64,000 bases of DNA, from assembly GCF_009904105.1 (NCBI RefSeq), contig NZ_JAAABJ010000509.1:1-64000 (forward strand), given 5' to 3'. Source of the stretch: Elizabethkingia argenteiflava. GTDB taxonomy: Bacteria; Bacteroidota; Bacteroidia; Flavobacteriales; Weeksellaceae. Both the position numbers and the translations under genes were made by a program. Under the pieces are notes generated by a model. It searched no databases and was not told where the DNA came from. It was given only the letters and a program-made list of their open reading frames with translations. Below are positions 28,410 to 37,962 of the stretch, piece after piece. The stretch's first letter is position 1. Every line of letters begins with the position of its first letter.

Positions 28410-28838
28410 ATGGGCACACGATACAATAGTCTTGCAGAATTGATAAAGAAAAAAGATATAGTAAAAGAAGAAGTCAAAGACATGGAAAAAATATTGCGCT
28501 TTGAAAACATCAAAAAATCATTAAGCGTATTGACAAATGGCGCCACGGATCAATTTATAAAAGAGAAGTCTCCTCTATACCATTCAGAAGAAAATAAGGA
28601 TCGAACAGGAAGGCTGCTCAACAAAAAAAACGCAAACAATTCAGCGATAGAAAACGCATTACATTTTAGTTCTTTAGCCTTTGTATTGAATTTAGCAAAA
28701 AAAAATCTTAATCATAGTAATTGGAAAAAAAAGGTTTTAGGAATTCTCATCGTGTATGGGGCTCCCATTTTGCTAAGGAAAGTTTCCTCTATGATAGAGG
28801 AATGGCAAGAAAAAGAGAAGCAAAAAAACAACCTATAA
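28410..28838 (+). CDS. small helical protein with C-terminal membrane segment, unknown function
   Basis: 142 lysine-rich residues, mostly charged helices, with one hydrophobic stretch near the C-terminus (L-G-I-L-I-V-Y-G-A-P-I-L-L) and a basic/acidic tail. It follows the holin-like gene by 2 bp, completing the YtxH / holin-like / small-protein trio seen in many Bacteroidota. I do not recognise a named domain. It meets the SpoU methyltransferase gene tail-to-tail with 6 bp between stops. Confidence 0.55.
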   Translation: MGTRYNSLAELIKKKDIVKEEVKDMEKILRFENIKKSLSVLTNGATDQFIKEKSPLYHSEENKDRTGRLLNKKNANNSAIENALHFSSLAFVLNLAKKNLNHSNWKKKVLGILIVYGAPILLRKVSSMIEEWQEKEKQKNNL

Positions 28839-28844
28839 AAAAGG

Positions 28845-29579
28845 CTAGTTTTCTCTTGATGCAAAAATTTGCCCCAATATTATACCCGTAGCCATCGCAA
28901 CATTCAAACTTTCAGTATTTTTTTGGTGGCCAAAACGTGGAATACTAATCTTTCTATAGGCAAAAGTTTCTGTCAAAGGGCGAATTCCATTTCCTTCATT
29001 TCCTAAAACTAAATTAAAAACGGATGGAAAATCAGTACTAAAAAGGTTATCCCCATCCATATCGGTCATATAATTGGGGATATCCTTATCGCTCAAAAAT
29101 TTTGAGAGATCTGTATAGACAATCTTAACTCTGGAAAAAGATCCCATAGACGCTTGGATGACTTTGGGATTGTAAAAATCTACCGTATCCTGGCTACAGA
29201 CGATTTCTTCTATTCCAAACCAATCAGCCAGTCGAATAATCGTCCCCATATTCCCAGGATCCTGAATACCATCCAATACCAGTCTTATTTTAGGCTTTGA
29301 ATCTAAAGACTGAGAAAGCGGCACACAAACAGCTACTGAATCTTTAGGGTGTTGGAGGAAACTTATTTTTTTTAATTCTACTTCGGTAACAGCATGTATT
29401 TCAATATCATAAACATTAAACTCCTCAGGATTAAGGGAATAAATCGCTTGTATCTTAAAGGCCGATTGGATTAACTCTCTAATAATTTTATTACCTTCAA
29501 CTAAAAACAAATTGTATTTTTGTCTGAATTTCTTTTTATCTAAAGATTGTAAAGTTTTAATGGTATGATGGGTAAGCAT
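28845..29579 (-). CDS. SpoU/TrmH-family RNA 2'-O-methyltransferase
   Basis: 244 residues with an N-terminal substrate-binding L7Ae-like part (K-K-F-R-Q-K-Y-N-L-F-L-V-E-G) and a SPOUT domain. The SPOUT domain has the three motifs L-D-G-I-Q-D-P-G-N-M-G-T-I-I-R, L-V-L-G-N-E-G-N-G-I and S-L-N-V-A-M-A-T-G-I-I-L, which form the SAM-binding knot. It probably methylates a ribose in rRNA or tRNA; the target is not readable. Its start overlaps the divergent TamL-like gene by 15 bp. Confidence 0.9.
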   Translation of the reverse strand: MLTHHTIKTLQSLDKKKFRQKYNLFLVEGNKIIRELIQSAFKIQAIYSLNPEEFNVYDIEIHAVTEVELKKISFLQHPKDSVAVCVPLSQSLDSKPKIRLVLDGIQDPGNMGTIIRLADWFGIEEIVCSQDTVDFYNPKVIQASMGSFSRVKIVYTDLSKFLSDKDIPNYMTDMDGDNLFSTDFPSVFNLVLGNEGNGIRPLTETFAYRKISIPRFGHQKNTESLNVAMATGIILGQIFASREN

Positions 29580-32147
29580 TCTTCAAAATATGTTCAAAAA
29601 TATTATTTATTTTCGGCAACTGCAATTGTATTTTTATTACTGTACGCATGTTCGACTAGAAAAGTTCCCGAAGGCTCCTATTTACTTACAGCTAATAAGT
29701 TCAAATACAAGGATAACAAATTATTTCAAGATAAAGTTCCCGATTTTGTGCATCAGAAGCCCAATAAAAAAACTTTATTTCTGGCACCTATAGGTTTGTG
29801 GATTTATAATATGGCAAATCCTAAAATGGATACTATACTCAATGAGTATATGACTTACCCTAGCCATATGAGAACCCAAAAACTTCGCGACTCTCTTTCA
29901 TTAAAATATAACCAGTCAGACCTGGTGGGCAAAAACATGTTTTGGAACAGGGTTTTTCATAATCTCGGCCAAGCACCGGTAATAATCAATCAAGATGCAA
30001 CTGAAAAAAGCGCGGAAAGAATTCGAAAATTTTTTGTATACAAAGGCTATTGGGACACCCGTGTATGGGGTAAAAACCAGTTAAATACTAAAAGAAAAAA
30101 AGCCACTGCCCTGTATAAAATAGAACATAAACAACCTACACTTATTAAAGATTACTATTATAATATCCCCGAAAAGCCGATTCGGGAGCTTTATGAAAAA
30201 AGTTTTGATAAAAGCTTTATTAAAACTGGAAAAATCTTAGATCAGGAAGAATTAGAAAAAGAAGTCTCGCGTATTACTGAAATTATGAGAAGCGAGGGTT
30301 ACTATAACTTCAACAATAGTAATGAAGAGCTCTTCTTCACCGCAGATACTTTAAAAAGCAGAAAAGAGGTCCCTCTTACCCTGGAATTTAAACGGGATAG
30401 TATGAAACCTCCCTACGTGGTCAATAAATTATCTGCCGTTAAAGTGTATATTTCGGATACTCCACTCAATCTCGACAGTATAAAATCTGAGGAGTATGAA
30501 AGGCTGAGAAATATTAACTTTTACAATCCAGAAAAAAAATATAATAACAAAGCGCTATGGAACGCTGTTCTTTTAAAGGAAGGTGAACAATATAATCAGC
30601 GAGAAATAGAACTTACCAAGCGGAATCTGGCTGGAATGAATAATTTTAATATAAATGATTTTAGAATTAAACAGGAACAAGATAGCCTTCTCACTACCCA
30701 AATTTCTCTTATACCTCTTCCTAAATACGACTTCAAAATAGCCACTGATATCCATTATTCACAGATTCTCAACTTAGGCTTTTCACCCAGTGTAGAACTT
30801 ACTTCGCGTAATATATTCGGAAGCGCTGAAAACCTTAGCACCAGCTTTTCTGGGGTTATGGGTACCACCTATAACGCTAAAAAACCCAATAGCTATTTTA
30901 ATGCCTATGAACTATCCGCTCAGGTAGCTTTGAATATCCCTCGCCTCTTAATTCCTGTAAAATATTATAAAATACCCAAAAAATATACCCCTACCACATC
31001 CATTCTGTTGGGAACATCTATTCAGAATAATATTGGATTGGGCAGAATTAGCTTTAATACAGGACTTAATTATAATGCTATTATCAATGATATTATCACA
31101 CATCGTTTAACCTTGTTTAATACCCAACTTAACTTCACCCGAAATAAGGGTGAATATTATACCCTATTTCCGAAAGATGACGAATATAGAAACTCTATAT
31201 TTAATGCCTATTTTGCTCAAAACTGGGGAATACGCGATCAATTTTATGCTGGAGAACTTAGTGAAGATGATGTAAGTAGAATGATTATAAGAGATAGCGA
31301 CTTTCAAAATTCCATTTCAGCACAAGAAAATCCTATTTTCAATAATTTTCAACAATCCTTATTGAACAAAGAACGACAAACTCAGGATGTTCTGATCAGT
31401 TCTATTATCTACAATTTCACCTATAATGAAATAGGAAATAAGGCCTATAGCAACCCCTCGTATTTTAATTTAAAGTTTGAGACAGCAGGTAATTTTCTAA
31501 GCCTTGTAGATAAAAAATTTAAAAGTTTTATCTCTGGAATTGCAGGTGAAAGAACTGAAAAAGGATTTTTAGATGTTCCCTATTCGCAATTTATAAAATT
31601 TGACGTGGATATGCGTAAATATTTTATATTCCCCCATAACCGGACTTCATTGATATTTCGTCAATTCATAGGAGTGGGAATTCCTTATGGGAACTCTCAT
31701 GTGATGCCTTATATGAGATCCTATTTCAATGGAGGATCCAATGACATTCGTGCCTGGTTAGCTTTTGGAGGATTGGGACCGGCTGATATCCTCGTCGATA
31801 AAAATGTGCGTTCTTATATGCTAGATAATGTTAAGATAACCTCTAATATCGAATACCGCTTCCCTCTATCCAAAATGATAGAAGGCGCTCTTTTCACTGA
31901 TGCAGGAAATATTTGGAGCCTCAAAAATACCGGAATTGGCGATGAATTTAAATTTGATAAATTCTATAAACAATTAGGAATAGGCTCAGGATTCGGATTT
32001 CGGTTCAATATCGCCTACGTTACTTTAAGGCTTGATTTGGCTTATAAAATATACGATCCCAACCGACCTGAAGGTGAAAGATGGAACTTTAATAGGATAA
32101 AACCTCTACAGCCTACCTTTAACTTCGCATTTGGTTATCCCTTTTAA
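29565..32147 (+). CDS. second TamL/BamA-like lipidated outer-membrane protein
   Basis: 860 residues of the Omp85 superfamily. A lipoprotein signal ends in L-Y-A-C (Cys29), followed by S-T-R-K-V-P-E-G-S-Y-L-L, very like the start of TamL in this window. POTRA-like repeats span about 40-390, and the barrel has F-N-G-G-S-N-D-I-R-A-W as Omp85 turn motif. It ends in F-G-Y-P-F, the same closing residues as TamL. It is not next to a tamB gene and lies 5' to 5' with the SpoU gene, overlapping it by 15 bp. The start is one of two adjacent ATGs at 29565. It may be an alternative outer-membrane insertase or a lipid/protein export component. Confidence 0.85.
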   Translation: MMGKHSSKYVQKYYLFSATAIVFLLLYACSTRKVPEGSYLLTANKFKYKDNKLFQDKVPDFVHQKPNKKTLFLAPIGLWIYNMANPKMDTILNEYMTYPSHMRTQKLRDSLSLKYNQSDLVGKNMFWNRVFHNLGQAPVIINQDATEKSAERIRKFFVYKGYWDTRVWGKNQLNTKRKKATALYKIEHKQPTLIKDYYYNIPEKPIRELYEKSFDKSFIKTGKILDQEELEKEVSRITEIMRSEGYYNFNNSNEELFFTADTLKSRKEVPLTLEFKRDSMKPPYVVNKLSAVKVYISDTPLNLDSIKSEEYERLRNINFYNPEKKYNNKALWNAVLLKEGEQYNQREIELTKRNLAGMNNFNINDFRIKQEQDSLLTTQISLIPLPKYDFKIATDIHYSQILNLGFSPSVELTSRNIFGSAENLSTSFSGVMGTTYNAKKPNSYFNAYELSAQVALNIPRLLIPVKYYKIPKKYTPTTSILLGTSIQNNIGLGRISFNTGLNYNAIINDIITHRLTLFNTQLNFTRNKGEYYTLFPKDDEYRNSIFNAYFAQNWGIRDQFYAGELSEDDVSRMIIRDSDFQNSISAQENPIFNNFQQSLLNKERQTQDVLISSIIYNFTYNEIGNKAYSNPSYFNLKFETAGNFLSLVDKKFKSFISGIAGERTEKGFLDVPYSQFIKFDVDMRKYFIFPHNRTSLIFRQFIGVGIPYGNSHVMPYMRSYFNGGSNDIRAWLAFGGLGPADILVDKNVRSYMLDNVKITSNIEYRFPLSKMIEGALFTDAGNIWSLKNTGIGDEFKFDKFYKQLGIGSGFGFRFNIAYVTLRLDLAYKIYDPNRPEGERWNFNRIKPLQPTFNFAFGYPF

Positions 32148-32148
32148 T

Positions 32149-32179
32149 AAAAAAAGGTCAGTTTATGCTGACCTTTTTT
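32149..32179. terminator. bidirectional terminator between the TamL-like gene and clpS
   Basis: AAAAAAAGGTCAG pairs with CTGACCTTTTTT around a 6-nt loop (32162-32167), giving a T run on both strands. It separates two convergent genes and overlaps the clpS stop codon. Confidence 0.85.
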
Positions 32180-32486
32180 AAACGATCTCAGAAGTAAGCC
32201 CTCTGGATATTAATTTTTTATGCATGGGTTTTAACAAATCCATACTCCCTGTTTTTACAGTACATTTCCCCTTATAGTGAACCAATAAAGTACACTGCTC
32301 GGCTTGCTCCAGGGTATGCTTACAGATTTCAATCAAACATTCGATTACAAAATCGAAGGTATTGAAATTATCGTTGTAAAGAACTAATTTGTATACGTCA
32401 TCTAGCTGATCCATCACTTCTACGTCCTCTTCATACTCTCGTTTTGGATCGTCGTAACTCAGCGAATCAAACTTCTCCCATTTCAT
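32178..32486 (-). CDS. clpS: ATP-dependent Clp protease adaptor
   Basis: 102 residues. ClpS delivers N-degron substrates to ClpAP/ClpCP. It has the family core Y-K-L-V-L-Y-N-D-N-F-N-T-F-D-F-V-I with the N-D binding pocket, then E-Q-A-E-Q-C-T-L-L-V-H-Y-K-G and V-K-T-G-S. The acidic N-terminal extension is short. Its start overlaps the end of the CorC/HlyC-like gene by 20 bp on the same strand, so translation is probably coupled to that gene. Confidence 0.9.
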   Translation of the reverse strand: MKWEKFDSLSYDDPKREYEEDVEVMDQLDDVYKLVLYNDNFNTFDFVIECLIEICKHTLEQAEQCTLLVHYKGKCTVKTGSMDLLKPMHKKLISRGLTSEIV

Positions 32487-33825
32487 CTTTTAAACCTTCT
32501 TCGATTACATATTGTTGAAATACCATCTCTACCAATTCTACACCACGATTCTGCATTTTCAGAATCTTAAAGTGATATGCGTTTAGATCAAACTCCTGAT
32601 TCTCTTCTGGTATATCGCTCAACTCGTGCAGAATAAAACCTGCTAATGTATTATATTGTTCAGGATTTTCGGGCAAACCGACAGGAAGATACTCATTAAT
32701 CTCTTCTAAAGGCTGGGAAGCCTGAATCCAATAAATATTTTCACCTACTTTTTCTACTACTTTTTCCTCTTCATCTTCTTCATCCTGGATCTCTCCTACC
32801 AGTTCTTCTAGTATATCTTCTAAAGAGATAATTCCCTCGGTACCTCCAAACTCATCGATAACAATAGCCAAATGCTGTTTTTTCGCTTGAAAAATCTTTA
32901 AAAGATCGGATATTTTCTTGCTTCCCACTACAAACATAGGTTCATGTAAAAGGGTCTGAATATCAAAATCCTCCCATTGATCAAAATTTTTAATATATTC
33001 CCGAATAAATTCTTTGGTATAAAAAATACCGATAATATTATCGATGGATTCGTTATAAACAGGAATTCTGGAATAGCCGCTATCCAACATTTTTTCTACA
33101 ATTTTCTTCTTATCTTCCGCGATATTAATAGAAAAAATATTCTGCCGAGGGACCATAATCTGTTTGGCACTATGATCTGTAAAATCAAAAGCGTTTTTAA
33201 TGATTTCGTAATTTTCTTCCTCGATCTCTCCACTATCTGCACTTTGTTTGACTAAAAGTTGTAACTCTTCGGTAGAGTGAATTTCGTTCTCAGTGGCTGG
33301 ATGAATCTTAATGAGTCTTAAAAAAGCATTGGAAAAAGAATTCATCAACCATATAAAAGGTTTAAATACATTGTAGAACAAAATCATGGGATAAGCGACA
33401 AAGAAAGTGGTCGATTCGGATTTGCGTATGGCTATAGATTTAGGAACCAGCTCTCCAAAGACGATATGCATCATGGTAATAATGAGAAAACTCGATACCA
33501 CAGAAATGGTGGTAATAGAGGAATCTGGGATCTCAATACCTAAACGGTAGAATAAATCCTGAAATACATGATGTAGTGCACTTTCCCCTACCCATCCTAA
33601 AGCCAAACTGGCGAGGGTTATCCCTAACTGTGTCGCGGATAGATAGGCATCCATATGCTTAATAATAGACTCTGCTTTCTTAGCCAATATATTGCCTTCT
33701 GCAGCTTTTATTTGGATTTGTGAATATCTTACTTTAACGATTGAAAATTCTGCGGCTACAAAGAAGCCATTTAGTAATACTAGAAAAAGGGCAATTAGAA
33801 GTTTGACAAAACTATCGGGGTCCAT
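32467..33825 (-). CDS. CorC/HlyC-family (CNNM) membrane protein with CBS pair
   Basis: 452 residues: a CNNM (DUF21) membrane domain with about four helices (about 1-190; S-A-T-Q-L-G-I-T-L-A-S-L), a CBS pair (about 210-330), and a C-terminal CorC_HlyC domain (about 345-430). The acidic E-D-E-E-D-E-E-E loop comes before that last domain. Relatives export magnesium or cobalt or keep divalent cation balance; older annotations call them haemolysins, which is unlikely to be meaningful. It is transcribed with clpS. A TATCTTTG box lies about 30 bp upstream. Confidence 0.88.
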   Translation of the reverse strand: MDPDSFVKLLIALFLVLLNGFFVAAEFSIVKVRYSQIQIKAAEGNILAKKAESIIKHMDAYLSATQLGITLASLALGWVGESALHHVFQDLFYRLGIEIPDSSITTISVVSSFLIITMMHIVFGELVPKSIAIRKSESTTFFVAYPMILFYNVFKPFIWLMNSFSNAFLRLIKIHPATENEIHSTEELQLLVKQSADSGEIEEENYEIIKNAFDFTDHSAKQIMVPRQNIFSINIAEDKKKIVEKMLDSGYSRIPVYNESIDNIIGIFYTKEFIREYIKNFDQWEDFDIQTLLHEPMFVVGSKKISDLLKIFQAKKQHLAIVIDEFGGTEGIISLEDILEELVGEIQDEEDEEEKVVEKVGENIYWIQASQPLEEINEYLPVGLPENPEQYNTLAGFILHELSDIPEENQEFDLNAYHFKILKMQNRGVELVEMVFQQYVIEEGLKDEMGEV

Positions 33826-33853
33826 TTAATTATGTTAATAATATAATCTCTTG

Positions 33854-33861
33854 CAAAGATA
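33854..33861 (-). promoter_or_regulatory. putative -7 box of the CorC-like/clpS operon
   Basis: On the minus strand TATCTTTG matches TAnnTTTG, 28 bp before the start codon. No -33 TTTG is obvious. Confidence 0.35.
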
Positions 33862-33996
33862 TACTTTTTTTTAATATAGACTTTGAATTTGTCGACTCCT
33901 TGACTTATTTTCCTCTATCCATCATCATTTTATTGCTTTAGACTTTATCTCGCCTAAACAATAGGGAGTATTATTCTTGTATCAGGTCTGTAAAAT

Positions 33997-34034
33997 AAAA
34001 GAAGCATTTACCCTTGTGGGTAAATGCTTCTTTT
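33997..34034 (-). terminator. strong terminator of the atp operon
   Basis: A perfect 17-bp stem (AAAAGAAGCATTTACCC at 33997-34013 with its complement at 34018-34034) closes a TTGT loop about 19 bp after the atpG stop. T runs flank it on both strands, so it may also stop transcription from the left. Confidence 0.85.
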
Positions 34035-34052
34035 ATCTTTTGAACTTTATGT

Positions 34053-34919
34053 CTAACTATTTTTTAAAGCTTCGGCTCCAGATACAATTTCCAATATCTC
34101 ATTGGTTATAGCCGCCTGCCGCGCTTTATTATAGAAGATGACCAAATCACTCTTCAAGGCCTGAGCATTATCGGTAGCTTTATGCATGGCGGTCATTCTT
34201 GCTCCATGTTCAGAAGCGATAGAGTCCAATATTGCTTTGTATACCTGAGTTTTAATAGATTTCGGAATAAGGGTATCCAATATTTCTTTACGATTAGGCT
34301 CAAAGATATAATCGGTTTCAATTCTATTGCTATTCTTTTTTTTCGGCATTGCAATAGGAAGAAGTTTTTCGGTTTGCACCTCTTGTGTAGCTGCATTAAT
34401 AAACTTATTGTATACCAGATACACTTCATCAAAAAAACCCTGGCGGAAATCTCGCATCACATTTTCTACCACATGTGCAACGCTTTCAAATGTCAAAGAA
34501 TCGTAGATATCACTATGATTATCATAAATTTTCTTAGTTGACTTAAATGCATCAAATGCTTTTTTACCTATGGTTAAGACTTCAATATCTAAACCCACAT
34601 GCTGCTGGTACTGTGCACTGATTTCTTTAATAACAGAAGAATTGAATGCTCCCGCTAAACCTCTGTTAGAAGTAATCGCCAGAAACAAAACTCTTTTAAC
34701 TTCTCTTCGCTGAGCATACATCGATAATTTCTCCTTATCAAACGTACTACTTACATTTTCTATTATTTCCTGAAGTTTTTCGGAGTAAGGGCGAAGCATC
34801 ACAACCGCATCCTGTGCCTTTTTTAGTTTCGCAGCCGAAACCATTTTCATTGCACTGGTAATTTGCATGGTAGATGAAATGGATGAAATCCTTCCTCGTA
34901 TTTCTTTTAAGTTTGCCAT
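34053..34919 (-). CDS. atpG: ATP synthase F1 gamma subunit
   Basis: The 288-residue central stalk subunit rotates inside the alpha3-beta3 head. It has the N-terminal coiled helix (L-K-E-I-R-G-R-I-S-S-I) and T-S-N-R-G-L-A-G-A-F-N in the globular part. The conserved C-terminal helix contains E-H-G-A-R-M-T-A-M-H-K-A-T-D-N-A and I-T-N-E-I-L-E-I-V-S-G. Last gene in this operon, followed by a strong terminator. atpD and atpC are not here; in flavobacteria they are normally elsewhere. Confidence 0.97.
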   Translation of the reverse strand: MANLKEIRGRISSISSTMQITSAMKMVSAAKLKKAQDAVVMLRPYSEKLQEIIENVSSTFDKEKLSMYAQRREVKRVLFLAITSNRGLAGAFNSSVIKEISAQYQQHVGLDIEVLTIGKKAFDAFKSTKKIYDNHSDIYDSLTFESVAHVVENVMRDFRQGFFDEVYLVYNKFINAATQEVQTEKLLPIAMPKKKNSNRIETDYIFEPNRKEILDTLIPKSIKTQVYKAILDSIASEHGARMTAMHKATDNAQALKSDLVIFYNKARQAAITNEILEIVSGAEALKNS

Positions 34920-34940
34920 TCTTCGAGTTCAAAGTTTAAA

Positions 34941-34968
34941 GTTCAGGGTTGCTTTTTTAACCCCGAAC
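34941..34968. repeat. intercistronic hairpin between atpA and atpG
   Basis: GTTCAGGGTT (34941-34950) pairs with AACCCCGAAC (34959-34968) with one mismatch, around an AT-rich loop. Next to it is a direct-repeat-like stretch (GTTCAAAGTTTAAAGTTC). It looks like a short dispersed palindromic element or an mRNA processing hairpin. Confidence 0.45.
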
Positions 34969-34978
34969 ATTGCATATT

Positions 34979-36556
34979 TTAGTTGTATTTCGCCACAATA
35001 TCTTCAGCCACCTGCTTCAATATAGAAGTGAGGTTATCATCATATTTTCCGGCCTTTAATGCCGCCAACGTATCGGCATGTTTTGCTTTTAGAAAATCTA
35101 CATAATCTCTCAAAAAGCTTTTCACCTTGGTAATAGGGACTTTTCTCATTAGATTCTCCGTACCGGCATAAATCATGGCGATTTGCTCCTCTACAGGCAG
35201 TGGAGAGTTAACACCTTGTTTTAATACCTCTACATTTCTTTCTCCCTTGGAGATGACCGCTAAAGTGGCAGCATCTAAATCGGAACCGAATTTGGCAAAA
35301 GCCTCTAATTCTTTATACTGAGCCTGATCCAGTTTTAGGGTTCCTGAAACCTTCTTCATAGATTTTATCTGTGCATTCCCACCTACACGAGATACAGAAA
35401 TCCCCACGTTAATGGCCGGACGTACACCAGAGTTAAATAAGTCGGACTCCAAGAAAATCTGCCCGTCGGTAATAGAAATTACATTGGTAGGAATATACGC
35501 CGAAACGTCTCCTGCTTGCGTTTCAATAATAGGAAGGGCTGTTAAAGATCCTCCTCCTTTTACCAAAGGCTTCAGGCTCTCTGGTAAATCGTTCATTTGT
35601 CCAGCTACTTCATCATCACCAATGATTTTTGCAGCTCTTTCGAGTAATCTGGAGTGAAGATAGAAAACATCCCCTGGATAAGCTTCACGTCCCGGAGGTC
35701 TTCTTAAAAGAAGAGAAAGCTCACGATAAGCTACAGCTTGTTTAGAAAGGTCATCGTAAATAATCAATGCTGGACGTCCAGTATCTCTAAAGTACTCTCC
35801 AATTGCAGCCCCCGCTAATGGCGCATATACCTGCATTGGAGAAGGATCCGATGCATTTGCAGTCACCACCACAGTATAAGCCATAGCTCCCTTATTTTCT
35901 AAGGTTTTTACAATTTGTGCTACTGTAGATCCTTTTTGGCCTACTGCCACATATATACAAAATACAGGCTGACCTGCATCATAAAATTCTTTTTGATTGA
36001 GGATCGTATCAATGGCTACCGTAGTTTTACCTGTTTGGCGGTCACCGATAATAAGCTCTCTCTGACCTCTTCCAATAGGAATCATGGAGTCTATTGCCAC
36101 AATACCCGTCTGTAGAGGTTCTGTTACCGGCTGACGGAAAATAACACCCGGAGCTTTTCTCTCCAAAGGCATTTCATATAAATCACCTGATATGGCACCT
36201 TTACCATCTATAGGATTACCTAGAGTATCCACTACACGACCTAATAAACCTTCTCCAACTTTAATAGAAGCAATGGTGTTGGTCCTCTTAACGGTATCTC
36301 CTTCTTTTACAGCTTTAGATTGCCCCAAAAGCGCTACACCCACATTATCTTCTTCCAAGTTAAGCACCATTCCCTCAACCCCACTTTCAAATCGAACAAG
36401 TTCACCATATTGTACGTTTTCCAAACCGTAAACACGCGCAATACCGTCACCGATTTGAAGTACGGTTCCTACTTCCTGAACATCGCTTTGAGTATCAAAG
36501 TTTGCCAATTGTTGTTTTAAAATTGCAGATACTTCTGCCGGATTTATTTCTGCCAT
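34979..36556 (-). CDS. atpA: ATP synthase F1 alpha subunit
   Basis: 525-residue regulatory nucleotide-binding subunit of the F1 head. The Walker A loop is G-D-R-Q-T-G-K-T, followed by A-I-D-T-I-L-N-Q-K. The [18 protein letters not shown] motif and [15 protein letters not shown] are characteristic of alpha. The arginine finger region follows in S-V-S-R-V-G-G. The standard length shows no truncation. It is 15 bp downstream of atpH in the operon. Confidence 0.98.
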   Translation of the reverse strand: MAEINPAEVSAILKQQLANFDTQSDVQEVGTVLQIGDGIARVYGLENVQYGELVRFESGVEGMVLNLEEDNVGVALLGQSKAVKEGDTVKRTNTIASIKVGEGLLGRVVDTLGNPIDGKGAISGDLYEMPLERKAPGVIFRQPVTEPLQTGIVAIDSMIPIGRGQRELIIGDRQTGKTTVAIDTILNQKEFYDAGQPVFCIYVAVGQKGSTVAQIVKTLENKGAMAYTVVVTANASDPSPMQVYAPLAGAAIGEYFRDTGRPALIIYDDLSKQAVAYRELSLLLRRPPGREAYPGDVFYLHSRLLERAAKIIGDDEVAGQMNDLPESLKPLVKGGGSLTALPIIETQAGDVSAYIPTNVISITDGQIFLESDLFNSGVRPAINVGISVSRVGGNAQIKSMKKVSGTLKLDQAQYKELEAFAKFGSDLDAATLAVISKGERNVEVLKQGVNSPLPVEEQIAMIYAGTENLMRKVPITKVKSFLRDYVDFLKAKHADTLAALKAGKYDDNLTSILKQVAEDIVAKYN

Positions 36557-36571
36557 TTTGGTCTGATTATC

Positions 36572-37114
36572 TTAGTTAAGTTCAATTTTTTTTCTAATGT
36601 TAGACAACTTCGTTCTTACGGAATCATCTACCTGCAAATCCCCCACTCTTAGGATATATCCTCCCAAGATATCAGGTTTAACACTGATTTGCATATCAAT
36701 GGTCTTATCATGATTAACCAATGAAGAGTTTTTTAATATCCGATCAATATTTTTTGGCGAGAGCTGTATAGCCGTAGTCAAAGAAATCCTTTGTATACCA
36801 TTCAGGTCCTCCACGCTATTAATATATTCTTGTGCAATAGCTTTAAGCTGATCTTCTCTACCACTTCTAATCGCTAAAGCTATAATATTGCGACTGGTTG
36901 GAGAGAATGTTGAAAAAATATTCTCTGTAACGCTTATTTTCTTTTTTGCTTCTATAAAAGGGCTATTAAAAAACGCATTGAGCTCTTTTGAAGCCTCCAG
37001 AATTTTAACAAGATCTTTCATTTCACCGAAAACAGAAGCTGTATTCTGAACTTCCTGCGTAAATACCAACAAACCTTTTGCGTATCTCTTCGCTACTTTA
37101 GATGTTCTCCGCAT
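36572..37114 (-). CDS. atpH: ATP synthase F1 delta subunit
   Basis: The 180-residue delta (OSCP-type) subunit joins the F1 head to the peripheral b stalk. It has the N-terminal helical bundle start K-R-Y-A-K-G-L-L-V-F and the C-terminal K-P-D-I-L-G-G-Y-I-L-R-V-G-D-L-Q-V-D-D-S-V, the classic delta signature. It starts 5 bp after atpF, so translation is probably coupled. Confidence 0.96.
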   Translation of the reverse strand: MRRTSKVAKRYAKGLLVFTQEVQNTASVFGEMKDLVKILEASKELNAFFNSPFIEAKKKISVTENIFSTFSPTSRNIIALAIRSGREDQLKAIAQEYINSVEDLNGIQRISLTTAIQLSPKNIDRILKNSSLVNHDKTIDMQISVKPDILGGYILRVGDLQVDDSVRTKLSNIRKKIELN

Positions 37115-37119
37115 CTGAC

Positions 37120-37614
37120 TTAGTTTAAGTTAGATTGATTAAGAATATTTTCTACCAGCTGATTTTGAGCATCATGTCCCTCCAATTTTTGTCGAAGTAT
37201 AGACTCCGCAATAGTGAGGGAAAGTTCTCCCACCTGAGTTTTAATAGCCGACATAGCTGCATTTTTCTCTGAGAGAATAGTTTGTCTCGCTTGTTCAATT
37301 ATTTTATCACTTTCAGCTTTTGCTACATCTTTAGCTTCGCCTACAATTCTGTCTTTAATTTGTCGGGCTTCCTTAAGGATCGCTTCTCTTTCTAGTTTAG
37401 CCTCACGTATAATTCTCTCATTATCCGCCTTTAAATGCTGCATTTCAGCCTTTGCTAACTTCACCTGATTAAGGGCATCTATAATATTGGTCTCTCTAGT
37501 ATTAACGGCTGAAAGAATAGGCTTCCAAGCAAACTTACCTAAAAGAATCACTAAAATTAAAAAAACAAGAGTGGTCCAAAATATGTTACCAATTGAAGGA
37601 GTTAATAAATCCAT
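37120..37614 (-). CDS. atpF: ATP synthase F0 b subunit
   Basis: 164 residues: one N-terminal membrane helix (about 8-27; W-T-T-L-V-F-L-I-L-V-I-L-L-G-K-F-A-W-K-P-I) and a long charged coiled-coil forming the peripheral stalk. A single b-type gene is present, fitting a homodimeric stalk. An intercistronic hairpin separates it from atpE upstream. Confidence 0.96.
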   Translation of the reverse strand: MDLLTPSIGNIFWTTLVFLILVILLGKFAWKPILSAVNTRETNIIDALNQVKLAKAEMQHLKADNERIIREAKLEREAILKEARQIKDRIVGEAKDVAKAESDKIIEQARQTILSEKNAAMSAIKTQVGELSLTIAESILRQKLEGHDAQNQLVENILNQSNLN

Positions 37615-37661
37615 TTATAATATTTTTATATTATTCAGTTTAAGATTTTAAATAAGATTAA

Positions 37662-37698
37662 TAGAAATTCTGTAAACCAAACGTTTACAGAATTTCTA
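37662..37698 (-). repeat. 16-bp intercistronic hairpin after atpE
   Basis: AGAAATTCTGTAAAC (37663-37677) is perfectly complementary to 37683-37697 around a 5-nt loop, with one more pair outside. It lies 8 bp after the atpE stop and before atpF. It lacks a following T tract, so it resembles an mRNA-stabilising or processing hairpin more than a terminator. Confidence 0.6.
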
Positions 37699-37705
37699 AT
37701 TTTGA

Positions 37706-37951
<246 letters not shown>

Positions 37952-37962
37952 TTATATCTCAA

